64,000 bases of DNA, from positions 1 through 64,000 of the forward strand of contig CADAQZ010000008.1 of NCBI GenBank assembly GCA_902790175.1, read 5' to 3'. A program made the position numbers and the translations under genes. Shown here piece by piece: positions 41,680 through 49,915 of the stretch (position 1 is the stretch's first letter; each line of letters begins with the position of its first letter). The notes under the pieces were generated by a model. The model made no database searches. It was not told the DNA's origin and saw nothing but the letters and a program-made list of their open reading frames with translations. This DNA is from an uncultured Eubacteriales bacterium. GTDB lineage: Bacteria > Bacillota > Clostridia > Christensenellales > Aristaeellaceae.

Positions 41680-43151
41680 CGCACCGCCCTCTTTCCCTTG
41701 GCAGAAAAGAACATCGGCCTTTTTTGCATCCATACGGGGAGCCGCAGCAATATATCCGGGTTGTGGGCGCGCATGGGCGCAATGGGCGCGAGGTAGGGGA
41801 TGCCGAGCGACTTCATGCCGCACAGGCTGACGAGCATCACGAACGCCGCCAGGCACACGCCGTAGAGCCCCAGAGCCGCGCCACACGCGATCACAAACAG
41901 GCGACAGATCACGAGCCCGATGCCGAAGCCATAGTCCGGGATGGCGTAGTTGCCCAGGCCCGTGATGGCCACGATGATGATGAGTATGGGGCTGATGATG
42001 GAAGCCGACACCGCCGCCTGACCGAGGATCAGCGCGCCGACGATGCCCAGCGCCGAGCCGATCTGCTGGGGCATGCGGGTGCCCGCCTCGTTGATGAGGT
42101 AGAATGAGAACTCCATGATGAGGATTTCCGCGAGGATGGGGAAGGGCACGTTGGCCCGCGCTTCGGCGATCGAGCCGAGCAGGCTCAGCGGCAACAGGTG
42201 CATGTGGTAGTCCGTCAGCGCGATGTACAGCCCCGGCAAAAATACCGAGATCAGCATGCCCGATATGCGGATCAGGCGCAAAAAAGTGCCGTACTGCCAG
42301 CGGGCGAACGAGTCGTCCGAGGCGTGCAGCTGGTGAAACAGCGTGATCGGCGCGGCCAGCGCGTAGGGGGAGTTGTCCGCCAGCAGCACCACCTGCCCGT
42401 CCATCACGCAGGAGGCCGCGCGGTCCGGCCGCTCCGTCTGAAGCATCTGCGGCAGAAGCGCCCACGGGCTGTCCTCGATCAGCTGCTGCACGGCCCCGAG
42501 GCCCTGCACCGTCTTTGCGTCGATGGCCTTGACGCGCCTGCGCACCGCGTCCACGATCGCCCCGTCCGCTATGCCCGCCAGATAGCAGAGCGCGACGTGG
42601 CACGGCACGGATGTTCCCACGCTTATGCATTCGGTGACGAGGCGATAGGAGGGCACGTAGCGCCGAAGCAGCGTCATGTTCGTGCGCAGGCTCTCCACGA
42701 AGCCCTCTTGCGCGCCGATCACCACCGACTCGTTCGTCGTGCGGTTGACCTGTCGGGCGGGATAGCCCCGCGTCTCCAGCAGCGCGGCTTCTCCGCAGCC
42801 GTCGACGAGCACCGCCGACATGCCGGTGGCGACCTTCTCCAGGATCGCCTCCACGCGGCTCTCCGCCTCGCACTGGGCGATCTCAAGCACGTCCCGCATC
42901 AGCGTCTGCGCGTCCAAAGGCGCGACATCCACCTGTGCGCGCTCGTTGCAGGCGCGGAGCACGAAGTCGCTGAGCTTCTTGTCGTCGGCCATGCCCTCGA
43001 TGTACACGACGCACAGGTCGATTCCCGAAAGCCGCAGCGGCCTGAACTGAGCGTCGGCGTTGACGCCGGCGTTCAGCAGCGCTCTCAGCGCGTTGACATT
43101 CTCATTCAAATCAGTGGAAAGCTCTGACCGCAGCGCTTCGCGCTCTGGCAT
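41676..43151 (-). CDS. gerA: GerA-family spore germination protein
   Basis: 491 residues from ATG 43151 (GGGAGG eight bases upstream; GTG 43160 rejected). The soluble amino-terminal half (1-260) includes ESVVIGAQEGFVESLRTNMT LLRRY, a GerA hallmark. The carboxy half has about five membrane helices with FARWQYGTFLRLIRISGMLI, FLPGLYIALTDYH, GTRMPQQIGSALGIVGALIL, and YLAPIAPMRAHNPDILLRLP. It is the A subunit of a germinant receptor (GerAA, SpoVAF and similar). A sigma-G-type promoter lies just upstream, as expected for expression in the forespore. Confidence 0.9.
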   Translation of the reverse strand: MPEREALRSELSTDLNENVNALRALLNAGVNADAQFRPLRLSGIDLCVVYIEGMADDKKLSDFVLRACNERAQVDVAPLDAQTLMRDVLEIAQCEAESRVEAILEKVATGMSAVLVDGCGEAALLETRGYPARQVNRTTNESVVIGAQEGFVESLRTNMTLLRRYVPSYRLVTECISVGTSVPCHVALCYLAGIADGAIVDAVRRRVKAIDAKTVQGLGAVQQLIEDSPWALLPQMLQTERPDRAASCVMDGQVVLLADNSPYALAAPITLFHQLHASDDSFARWQYGTFLRLIRISGMLISVFLPGLYIALTDYHMHLLPLSLLGSIAEARANVPFPILAEILIMEFSFYLINEAGTRMPQQIGSALGIVGALILGQAAVSASIISPILIIIVAITGLGNYAIPDYGFGIGLVICRLFVIACGAALGLYGVCLAAFVMLVSLCGMKSLGIPYLAPIAPMRAHNPDILLRLPVWMQKRPMFFSAKGKRAVR

Positions 43152-43182
43152 GATGCGCACCTCCCGACACGGCGTTTTTGCC

Positions 43183-43212
43183 TATCATGGGCCGGAGCGG
43201 CGCGTTTTATGC
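43183..43212 (-). promoter_or_regulatory. Sigma-G promoter of the ger operon
   Basis: Minus strand GCATA (43212-43208), 18-base spacer, CATGATA (43189-43183). Both elements fit the known sigma-G consensus (GHATR and CATNHTA) exactly, 32 bases before the gerA start. Forespore expression is therefore predicted. Confidence 0.65.
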
Positions 43213-43217
43213 GAAAA

Positions 43218-43325
43218 GCTCAGGATGACAATGATTGAACGATGCCAACCCTGTCATCCTGAGCGAAGCGTTGCCGCAGGCCTAGCGAAGCGTTGCCGCA
43301 GGCCTAGCGAAGCGTCAAGGATCTT
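43218..43325. repeat. Dispersed GTCATCCTGAGC repeat with internal tandem duplication
   Basis: GCTCAGGATGACA (43218-43230) is inverted as TGTCATCCTGAGC (43252-43264). A 22-base unit beginning AGCGAAGCGTTGCCGCAGG then occurs twice in tandem (43262-43283, 43284-43305) with a partial third copy, ending with CAAGGATCT. It fills the gap between the phosphoesterase gene and the ger promoter. Confidence 0.75.
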
Positions 43326-43349
43326 AAACCAGATAATCGAAAACCGTTT

Positions 43350-44822
43350 CTACCCCTCGACGCCCTCCAGCATGTTCTCCGGCAGCGTGGAGGTCAGTGT
43401 TAACACGGAGATTTCCGGCTCGTTGAACAGCCGGAACGGCAAAAACGGCGTCTTGCCGTTGGTGGAGAGCCCGCGCGTGATGTACATCTGCGTCTCGCCG
43501 ACGACGGACAGCCCGTCCACGTCCTCCTGCTTCGGGAACCAGCCGCCGCGGTCCATGGTGGCGTCCGGCACGTAGAACGCGCCCACGCCGGGGATCCGCC
43601 AGACGCCGCCGCAATAGTGACCGGCGACGATCAGTTCCGGCGAGGTCAGGAAGCGCTCGGTGGTGGAATCGTGGTCCTCGCTGGTGTAGATGAAGGCGTC
43701 GGTCGGCGGCTCGTGGGCCAGCGAGATGTGGATGTCGGTGGCGCTCATGGCGCGCTGCGCGTCGTAGAGCTGCTGCGCCAGTTTCATGCGGTAGGTGGTC
43801 AGCGGCAGCGTGGTGTAGTCCTCGTTGATGCCGCTGCGCACGCCGTCCACCTCCTGGTCGGTCTGGTCCTGCCAGGTCTCTAATGTGGAGATCGCCTCCA
43901 GGTTCAGCATCGTGGCGGGGGAGATCCAGAGCGTGGACTTCTTCACGTCGATGGACATCGGCGCGTCCACGTAGTGCGCCCCGCGCTCCACGGCCCCGAG
44001 GATCCAGTCCTCCAGGATCAGCTGGGAGAGCACGCCCTCCGTGCCGCGTGCGCCCTTGATGTAGGGCCCGGGGTCGCTGTCGCCGCAGATGAAGTACACC
44101 TTGCCCGGGTCGCGCAGACCCTCGATGAATTCCCAGAAGGGCTCGGCGTTGCCGGACTTGCCCACCATGTCGCCCACGCAGAATATCGCGTCGTACTTGA
44201 TGCCGTTCAGCGTCCTTAAGAGCAGGCTCTGGCTGTCGCCGAAGCGCTTGCCGTTCATGTCCGAGAGCACCACGATGCGGTAGCCCTCCATGTCGTTCGG
44301 CAGGCCGACCACGGTCACGGTCTGCTCGGTGACGACGAGATTGCTGTTGTTCAGCATCACGCCGCCGGCGAGTATGGCGATGGCGGCGAGCACGATCAGC
44401 GGCCAGAAGCGGATCTCCTGTCCAAAGAGGCGGATGGGCTTGAAGAAGCTGTCGGGCCCGGTGGCGCTCATCAGTTCGTACAGCGAGCGGTACACGCGCC
44501 GCTTCTTGCGCTTGACCTTTTTCTTGCGCTTGGGGGCGACCTTCGGGAACGCCGCGGCCTTGTCGGCCTTCTTTTCGGGCTTCTTCTTCGGAGCGGCGTC
44601 TTCGGCTTCGGCGGCGCTTTCCTCGCCTTCCGCGGCCTCCTTGCGCCGGTGCATGATGGGCACGCGAGCGTCGGTGCGCTTGCGGCGGCGCGGCGCGATC
44701 TCCGCCTCGTCGCCGTACAGGCCGGTCTCGTCGCGCAGCACATCGTCCGAAGCCCCGGACGTGGGCTTCGGTATCGGGATATCCTTCTTCGCTGCGCGCT
44801 TCTTCTCTTCGGACTCGGCCAT
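43350..44822 (-). CDS. Membrane-anchored calcineurin-like phosphoesterase with altered active site
   Basis: 490 residues. A charged, Lys/Ala-rich cytoplasmic region (1-125, with KRKKKVKRKKRR) precedes one membrane helix (FWPLIVLAAIAILAGGVML, about 137-155) and an outer domain with the phosphoesterase outline: VVLSDMNG (about 187), FCVGDMVG (about 214), FICGDSDPGPY (about 249), LAHEPP, and VAGHYCGGVW (about 398). In active enzymes these read DxH, GDxxD, GNHD/E and GHxH. Several metal ligands are replaced here (DMN, GDSD, GHYC), so it may be inactive or use another metal set. Role unknown. Confidence 0.75.
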   Translation of the reverse strand: MAESEEKKRAAKKDIPIPKPTSGASDDVLRDETGLYGDEAEIAPRRRKRTDARVPIMHRRKEAAEGEESAAEAEDAAPKKKPEKKADKAAAFPKVAPKRKKKVKRKKRRVYRSLYELMSATGPDSFFKPIRLFGQEIRFWPLIVLAAIAILAGGVMLNNSNLVVTEQTVTVVGLPNDMEGYRIVVLSDMNGKRFGDSQSLLLRTLNGIKYDAIFCVGDMVGKSGNAEPFWEFIEGLRDPGKVYFICGDSDPGPYIKGARGTEGVLSQLILEDWILGAVERGAHYVDAPMSIDVKKSTLWISPATMLNLEAISTLETWQDQTDQEVDGVRSGINEDYTTLPLTTYRMKLAQQLYDAQRAMSATDIHISLAHEPPTDAFIYTSEDHDSTTERFLTSPELIVAGHYCGGVWRIPGVGAFYVPDATMDRGGWFPKQEDVDGLSVVGETQMYITRGLSTNGKTPFLPFRLFNEPEISVLTLTSTLPENMLEGVEG

Positions 44823-44852
44823 GTCATGCTCCTCGAAAAAACCTTATCCCTT

Positions 44853-44881
44853 ATTATAGGCTGGATTTCGCTTTCTGGCAA
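44853..44881 (-). promoter_or_regulatory. Sigma-A promoter of the phosphoesterase gene
   Basis: Minus strand TTGCCA (44881-44876), 17-base spacer, TATAAT (44858-44853), 31 bases before the ATG. Confidence 0.8.
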
Positions 44882-44934
44882 GTCGCGCCTTGGTCAATTA
44901 TAATAAAAACAGGTAAACAAAACCGCGCTCCGGC

Positions 44935-44963
44935 TTCACGGGGCGGGGGAAATATGGTATACT
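44935..44963 (+). promoter_or_regulatory. Candidate promoter of radA
   Basis: TTCACG (44935-44940), 17-base spacer, TATACT (44958-44963). The -35 is weak. Confidence 0.5.
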
Positions 44964-45019
44964 TATTTGGAATTGTTCACAATAATACCGCCGCATGCGC
45001 GGCTTCGGAGGGGAACACC

Positions 45020-46414
45020 GTGGCGAAGGTCAAAACGATATACGTCTGCACGGAGTGCGGCTACGAGACGCCCAAGTGGCTGGGCAAGTGCCCGGACTGC
45101 GGCAGTTGGAACACTCTGGAGGAGCAGGAGAGCGCCCCCGCGATCAAGGCGGAGGAGAAGAAGCTGAAGCGCGCCCCCGGCAGCGACGCGCAGGCCGTGC
45201 GCGTGGACGAGATCCCGGACGAGGCCATGGAGCGCCGCTCCAGCGGCATTGCAGAGCTGGACCGCGTGCTCGGCGGCGGCGTGGTGGATGGCTCGCTCGT
45301 GCTGGTGGGTGGCGACCCGGGCATCGGTAAGTCCACGCTGCTGACGCAGCTGTGCGCGAACATGGCGGCGGAAGGCACGACGGCACTGTACGTGTCCGGC
45401 GAGGAATCCACGCGGCAGATCAAGCTGCGCGCGCGCCGTCTGGGCGCGTCCGACGCCGGGTTCTTCGTGCTTTCCGAAAACGACATGAATACCGTCGAGC
45501 GCCGCATGCAGGAGCTTTCGCCCACGGTGATGGTCGTCGACTCGATCCAGACCATGTATCGGCCGGAGATGGCCAGCGCGCCGGGCAGCGTTTCACAGGT
45601 GCGCGAGTGCGCGTCGATGTTGATGCGGCTGGCGAAGGTCAGCGGATGCAGCGTGTTCCTCGTGGGCCACGTCACCAAGGAGGGCGCCATCGCGGGCCCG
45701 AGGATCCTCGAGCACATGGTGGACGCCGTGCTCTACTTCGAGGGCGACCGGCAGCACCAGTACAGGCTGCTGCGCGCGGTGAAGAACCGCTTTGGCTCCG
45801 TCAACGAGCTGGGCATGTTCGAGATGACGGAGCAGGGGATGCGCGAGGTGCAGAACGCCAGCGAGGCGCTGCTCTCCGAGCGCGCCCACGACGCCAGCGG
45901 CTCAGTGGTGATGTGCGCGATGGAGGGCTCGAGGCCGCTGCTGACGGATGTACAGGCGCTGGTGTCCACCACCGTGTTCGGCAACCCCCGGCGCATGGCC
46001 AGCGGCGTGGACCAGGGGAGGCTGTCGCTGCTGTTGGCGGTGCTGGAAAAGCGCGTCGGGCTTCGGATGTACGACCAGGACGTGTATATCAACATCGCGG
46101 GCGGCATGTCGCTGACGGAGCCCGCGGCGGACCTGGCGCTGTGCGCCGCCATCGCATCCTCCCACCGAAACCGCGCCATCGGCGCGGGCTGGTCGGTGAT
46201 GGGCGAGGTGGGCCTGGCGGGCGAGGTGCGCGCCATCTCCCAGGCCGAGCGCCGCATCGCCGAATGCGCCCGGCTGGGGTTTGACCACCTGATCCTGCCC
46301 AAGTACAACCTGCGGAACCTGCGCGTGCCGGACGGCATACAGGTGCTGGGCGTGGAGAGCGTGGCCCAGGCCGTGGCCGCGCTGGGACTTCACAGAACCG
46401 ACGTCGGTCTGTAA
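45020..46414 (+). CDS. radA: DNA repair protein RadA (Sms)
   Basis: 464 residues from GTG 45020, where GGAGGGG is well placed; the longer frame from 44954 starts inside the promoter. Zinc finger CTECGYETPKWLGKCPDC at about 10-27, Walker A GGDPGIGKSTLL (about 96-107), the RadA-specific KNRFGS motif (about 254), and a carboxy-terminal Lon-like domain (GGMSLTEPAADLALCAAIAS). RadA is a ring helicase that helps branch migration in recombination. It is convergent with nothing near; 258 bases of mostly AT-rich sequence follow. Confidence 0.95.
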   Translation: MAKVKTIYVCTECGYETPKWLGKCPDCGSWNTLEEQESAPAIKAEEKKLKRAPGSDAQAVRVDEIPDEAMERRSSGIAELDRVLGGGVVDGSLVLVGGDPGIGKSTLLTQLCANMAAEGTTALYVSGEESTRQIKLRARRLGASDAGFFVLSENDMNTVERRMQELSPTVMVVDSIQTMYRPEMASAPGSVSQVRECASMLMRLAKVSGCSVFLVGHVTKEGAIAGPRILEHMVDAVLYFEGDRQHQYRLLRAVKNRFGSVNELGMFEMTEQGMREVQNASEALLSERAHDASGSVVMCAMEGSRPLLTDVQALVSTTVFGNPRRMASGVDQGRLSLLLAVLEKRVGLRMYDQDVYINIAGGMSLTEPAADLALCAAIASSHRNRAIGAGWSVMGEVGLAGEVRAISQAERRIAECARLGFDHLILPKYNLRNLRVPDGIQVLGVESVAQAVAALGLHRTDVGL

Positions 46415-46610
46415 ATACAGACTTTGGTATATTGTGTGCGATATTCAATAGAGCTTTAATATAATAGAAATATTAACAACATATTGAGACGCTATGACAT
46501 GGCAAAAATTCACATTCGGTTGATAAAGCACCCGTATAATACCCGCCATGGCCGATGAAGGTGCCGCCAGCGCGTTAAATTGGCGGCACGGTTCGATTTC
46601 GACCCGGCAG

Positions 46611-46642
46611 TTGATGATATGTTTACAATGGCGCGGTATAAT
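46611..46642 (+). promoter_or_regulatory. Weak candidate promoter of the DUF5685 operon
   Basis: TATAAT at 46637-46642 is clear; the only -35-like hexamer, TTGATG (46611-46616), is 20 bases away. The preceding sequence (46415-46610) is AT-rich and holds no recognisable gene. Confidence 0.4.
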
Positions 46643-46672
46643 AGCGCCAACGCTTGAATCGGGAGGGGCGGC

Positions 46673-47518
46673 ATGTTTGGATACGTGATCACCAATCCCG
46701 AATCGCTCTCCAAGGAGCGCCAGCAGCGCTTTCGCGCGTTCTACTGCGGCCTGTGCGCGACATTGCGCAGGCGGCACGGCCTGGCTTCCGGCGCGGCGCT
46801 CAGCTACGACATGACGTTCCTGGCGATGCTCTTGAACGCCGTGTACGAGCCGGGGGAGCGCTTCGGCCGCGAGCGATGCCCGGCGCACCTGGTGAAGGCG
46901 CACGACTACGTGCTGACGCCGGTGATGGACTACGCGGCGGACATGAACGCGGCGCTGGCGTATCACAAGTGCCGCGACAACTGGTCGGACGACCGCGACC
47001 TGATCGCCGCCGGGGAGGGCGCGCTGCTCAAGCGGGCCTATCAAAAGGCAAAGGCGAACCATCCCGAAAAGTGCGCGGCCATCGAGGCGTGGCTCGACGA
47101 GATCCACGATATCGAGACGCGGGGGCTTCAGCAGGTGGACGCGCCGGTGAACGCCACGGGCAGATTGCTGGGCGAGCTGTTCGTCTGGCCCGGCGACGCG
47201 ACCTTCTCTGAAGAACTTCGCGCCGTGGGCGACGGCCTGGGGCGGTTCATCTACTTCATGGACGCCTATGAGGACCTGCCGCGGGACGCCCGCAAGGGCC
47301 GCTACAACCCGCTCAAGGGCCTTCGGGACCGGGAGGACTACGAGGCGCTGTGCAAGACGGCGCTGACGATGATGATCGCGGACGCCACGCAGGCGTTTGA
47401 GGAACTGCCGGTGGTTCTGGACGCGGATATCCTCCGGAACGTTATGTATTCCGGGGTATGGAGCAAGTACGCGCTGCTGCAGGAGAAGCGGGGCGCGCAA
47501 GGAAAAGGAGCAGAGTGA
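46673..47518 (+). CDS. DUF5685-family protein
   Basis: 281 residues. The start [15 protein letters not shown] and the following [18 protein letters not shown] match the DUF5685 family of Firmicutes. Further Cys and His residues ([24 protein letters not shown]) suggest metal binding, and [23 protein letters not shown] resembles an isoprenoid-synthase-like helical fold. No membrane span. Function is unknown. It overlaps the J-domain gene by one base (TGATG), a pairing that suggests it is a client or partner of that co-chaperone. Confidence 0.75.
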   Translation: MFGYVITNPESLSKERQQRFRAFYCGLCATLRRRHGLASGAALSYDMTFLAMLLNAVYEPGERFGRERCPAHLVKAHDYVLTPVMDYAADMNAALAYHKCRDNWSDDRDLIAAGEGALLKRAYQKAKANHPEKCAAIEAWLDEIHDIETRGLQQVDAPVNATGRLLGELFVWPGDATFSEELRAVGDGLGRFIYFMDAYEDLPRDARKGRYNPLKGLRDREDYEALCKTALTMMIADATQAFEELPVVLDADILRNVMYSGVWSKYALLQEKRGAQGKGAE

Positions 47519-48201
47519 TGCAGGATCCCTATCGCGTATTGGGCGTTTCACCCCAGGCGACGGACGAGGAGATCAAGAAGGCCTACCGGGCGCTGGCCAA
47601 GAAGTACCATCCCGACGTGAACAACGGCTCCGCGCAGGCGGAGGCGCGCATGAAGGAGGTCAACGAGGCCTACTCCATGGTGATGAAGATGCGCCGGGAG
47701 GGCGTGGGCGGCTACGGCGGCTCGTCCTACGGCTACGGCAGCAGCTACGGCAGCGGCCCCTACGGCGGGCCCTACGGCGCCGGGGCAGGCGGCTACGGCG
47801 GCGGCTACACCTCCACCAATCCGCACATGCAGGCCGCGCGGAACTACATCCGCGCCGGGCACTTCCGGGAGGCCATGAACGTGCTGGAGGGCGTTATGGA
47901 GCGCGGCGCCGAGTGGTACTACCTGTGCGGCGAGGCCAGCCTGGGCCTGGGGAACCGGGTCGCGGCGCTGAACTACGCCCGCCAGGCCGTCAGCATGGAC
48001 CCGGGCAGCTTTGAATACCGGGCGCTGCTCAGCCGCCTGGAGGGCGGCGCGCGCTACTACCAGCAGAACGGGGCGACCCGCGGCTTCAGCGTGCCCACGG
48101 GGCTGTGCGCGAACCCGCTGCTCAGCTGCTGTGCCATCAACCTGCTGTGCAACTGCCTGTGCAACTGCTGCGGCGGGGGCGGCTACTACGGCCGCTGGTG
48201 A
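47518..48201 (+). CDS. J-domain protein with Cys-rich tail
   Basis: 227 residues from ATG 47518 (AAGGAG upstream). The J domain covers about 1-65: [33 protein letters not shown] with the HPD tripeptide that stimulates DnaK. A Gly/Tyr/Ser-rich linker follows (about 66-100), then TPR-like helices ([35 protein letters not shown]). The carboxy terminus is strongly Cys-rich ([20 protein letters not shown]), perhaps a metal or membrane-association site. It lacks the zinc and substrate domains of true DnaJ. Confidence 0.85.
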   Translation: MQDPYRVLGVSPQATDEEIKKAYRALAKKYHPDVNNGSAQAEARMKEVNEAYSMVMKMRREGVGGYGGSSYGYGSSYGSGPYGGPYGAGAGGYGGGYTSTNPHMQAARNYIRAGHFREAMNVLEGVMERGAEWYYLCGEASLGLGNRVAALNYARQAVSMDPGSFEYRALLSRLEGGARYYQQNGATRGFSVPTGLCANPLLSCCAINLLCNCLCNCCGGGGYYGRW

Positions 48202-48231
48202 CAAAGTGTGCCCAAGAGGAGGAGTTTAAAG

Positions 48232-48645
48232 ATGTCTTTCATGCAGAAGGTTAGGGACGGGCTTCGCAGGCTGATGGTGGGGCGTCGCGGGCCGGACGAG
48301 CTCTCGCTGGCGCTGCTGGTTGCGGGCGTGGTGCTGTCGATGCTCTCGAGCATCACGCGCATCGGGCTTTTCTACCTGGTCAGCCTCGTGGCCTACGGCT
48401 TTTCGATATACAGGATGTTCTCGCGCAGGATCGAGAAGCGCTACGCAGAAAACGTGAAGTTTTTGACGTTCTGGCGCGGCTGGCGGTCGAGCCTCAAACA
48501 GTTCATCAACCGCGCCAAGAACATGCGCAAGTACAAGTACTACAAGTGCCCGCAGTGCCACGCATGGCTGCGCCTGCCGCGCAAGGTGGGCGAGGTGACG
48601 GTCACGTGCGGCAAGTGCCACAGCAGCTTCAAGCAGAAGGCGTGA
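48232..48645 (+). CDS. Small membrane protein with C-terminal zinc ribbon
   Basis: 137 residues from ATG 48232 (AGGAGG upstream). Two membrane helices (LSLALLVAGVVLSMLSSI and GLFYLVSLVAYGFSIYRM) are followed by a basic stretch (RAKNMRKYKYYK) and a zinc ribbon (CPQCHAWLRLPRKVGEVTVT, then CGKCHSSF). Not assigned to a named function. It is the last gene of the DUF5685/J-domain operon and is followed by a terminator. Confidence 0.75.
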   Translation: MSFMQKVRDGLRRLMVGRRGPDELSLALLVAGVVLSMLSSITRIGLFYLVSLVAYGFSIYRMFSRRIEKRYAENVKFLTFWRGWRSSLKQFINRAKNMRKYKYYKCPQCHAWLRLPRKVGEVTVTCGKCHSSFKQKA

Positions 48646-48652
48646 TTATAAC

Positions 48653-48684
48653 GAGGGTCGCTTCGGCGGCTCTCTTGTTTTTTT
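48653..48684 (+). terminator. Intrinsic terminator of the DUF5685 operon
   Basis: Nine-bp stem GAGGGTCGC / GCGGCTCTC (two G-U pairs), TTCG loop, then TTGTTTTTTT. Confidence 0.85.
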
Positions 48685-48703
48685 CGGAAAAACCTGCTAC
48701 AAT
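48675..48703 (+). promoter_or_regulatory. Sigma-A promoter of the DUF6062 gene
   Basis: TTGTTT (48675-48680), 17-base spacer, TACAAT (48698-48703). The -35 lies in the T tract of the preceding terminator. Confidence 0.6.
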
Positions 48704-48725
48704 GAATCAAAGGGAGTGATCATCC

Positions 48726-49481
48726 GTGAAGCAGCACATCGATACCGCGCCCATCTGGGAGAGCTACCGGCAGGACTGCGAATGCCCGCTCTGCCTGCTG
48801 AACGCCAAGGTGGAGGCGTCGAACGTCGATTATTTCCTGGGGGAGTCGGTGATGGAGCCCAGCCAGCGCATCGAAGTTAACAAAAAGGGCTTCTGCGCGG
48901 GCCACTTCAAGATGATGTACGTGGCCGGCAACCGCCTGGGCCTGGCGCTGATGACGCACACCTACATGAAGGAGAGCATGAAGGCGCTGAAGGAGAACGC
49001 CCAGAAGGCACGGGACGCCGCCGCCGCGGAGGCCGGAAAGCCCATATTCAAGCGCATCGGCGCGCAGAAAGGCGCGGCGTTCGGCGACGTGGTCGGCGAG
49101 CTGGAGAAGATGCAGAACACATGTTTGATGTGCGAGCGCATCCGCGAGACCATGGAGAGGTACATGTATACAGTGATATACATGTACAAGCACGAGGCCG
49201 AGTTTCCCAAGCTGTTCGCCGAGTCGAAGGGCATGTGCCTGAAGCACTACGCGCAGGCGCTGGAGATGGCCCCGAAGCAACTGTCCGGCGACGTGCTCAA
49301 GCGCTTCGTGGACACGCTGACGGACATCGAAATGAAGAATTTTGACCGCCTCGAGGGCGAAATCGAGTGGTTTACCAACAAATTTGACTATCGAAACCAG
49401 GATAAGCCCTGGGGCAACAGCCGCGACGCCGTGAAGCGCTGCGTGAACAAGCTGGGCCACCAGGTGGTCGACGAGGATTGA
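48726..49481 (+). CDS. DUF6062-family protein
   Basis: 251 residues from GTG 48726 (AGGGAGTGAT upstream). Cysteine motifs CECPLCLLNAKVE, KGFCAGHFKMMY, CLMCERIRETMERY and GMCLKHYAQALEM alternate, giving two similar halves (CxxC followed later by CxxH), typical of DUF6062 proteins and consistent with metal binding. Otherwise helical and soluble. Function unknown. A second small Cys-rich protein follows after 12 bases. Confidence 0.75.
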   Translation: MKQHIDTAPIWESYRQDCECPLCLLNAKVEASNVDYFLGESVMEPSQRIEVNKKGFCAGHFKMMYVAGNRLGLALMTHTYMKESMKALKENAQKARDAAAAEAGKPIFKRIGAQKGAAFGDVVGELEKMQNTCLMCERIRETMERYMYTVIYMYKHEAEFPKLFAESKGMCLKHYAQALEMAPKQLSGDVLKRFVDTLTDIEMKNFDRLEGEIEWFTNKFDYRNQDKPWGNSRDAVKRCVNKLGHQVVDED

Positions 49482-49493
49482 CCGGGGGAGAAC

Positions 49494-49757
49494 ATGGCAG
49501 AGAAGTATTGCGTGCTGGACGAGACCAAGCTGTGCGACGATTGCGGCGAGTGCAACGTCTGCGACCTGGACCCCAACAAGATCTGCGACAACTGCATGAA
49601 GTGCGTGCGCACCGGCGCGGACTACAACGCCGTGGAGATCGACGAGATCATCGACGACGGCTCCGGCGCCGAAGCCTACGAACAGCTGCGCAAGGACCTG
49701 GAAGAGACCGACGGCACGGTGCCGTTCGACTGCTTCAAGGATCAGAAAGCGGATTGA
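49494..49757 (+). CDS. Small Cys-rich protein
   Basis: 87 residues. Eight of the first 38 residues are Cys (LCDDCGECNVCDLDPNK, ICDNCMKCV), in CxxC-type groups that could hold an iron-sulfur cluster or zinc. The rest is acidic (VEIDEIIDDGSGAEAYEQLR). GGGGAG precedes the ATG. It is paired with the DUF6062 gene and probably expressed with it. Not recognised as a named family. Confidence 0.7.
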   Translation: MAEKYCVLDETKLCDDCGECNVCDLDPNKICDNCMKCVRTGADYNAVEIDEIIDDGSGAEAYEQLRKDLEETDGTVPFDCFKDQKAD

Positions 49758-49915
49758 TCGCCAAATCAGCGGCAAAACGCGCGCAGAACGCCGAAAAAGA
49801 CATTGAAACGTGACCGGGGGGATGGCCGCCGGGCTCGGTGCCATTCCCTTAAACTCTGCGCAAAAGACAGCTTTTGCGAAAAGATATGGCCATTTTGACG
49901 GGAGGAAGGCCCTGT

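Noticed and set aside
41680..42873. Amino-terminal extension of gerB through most of gerA
   Set aside because: Overlaps GerA in another frame and is Arg/Gly/His-rich; the TTG at 41679 with a ribosome-binding site is a normal coupled start.
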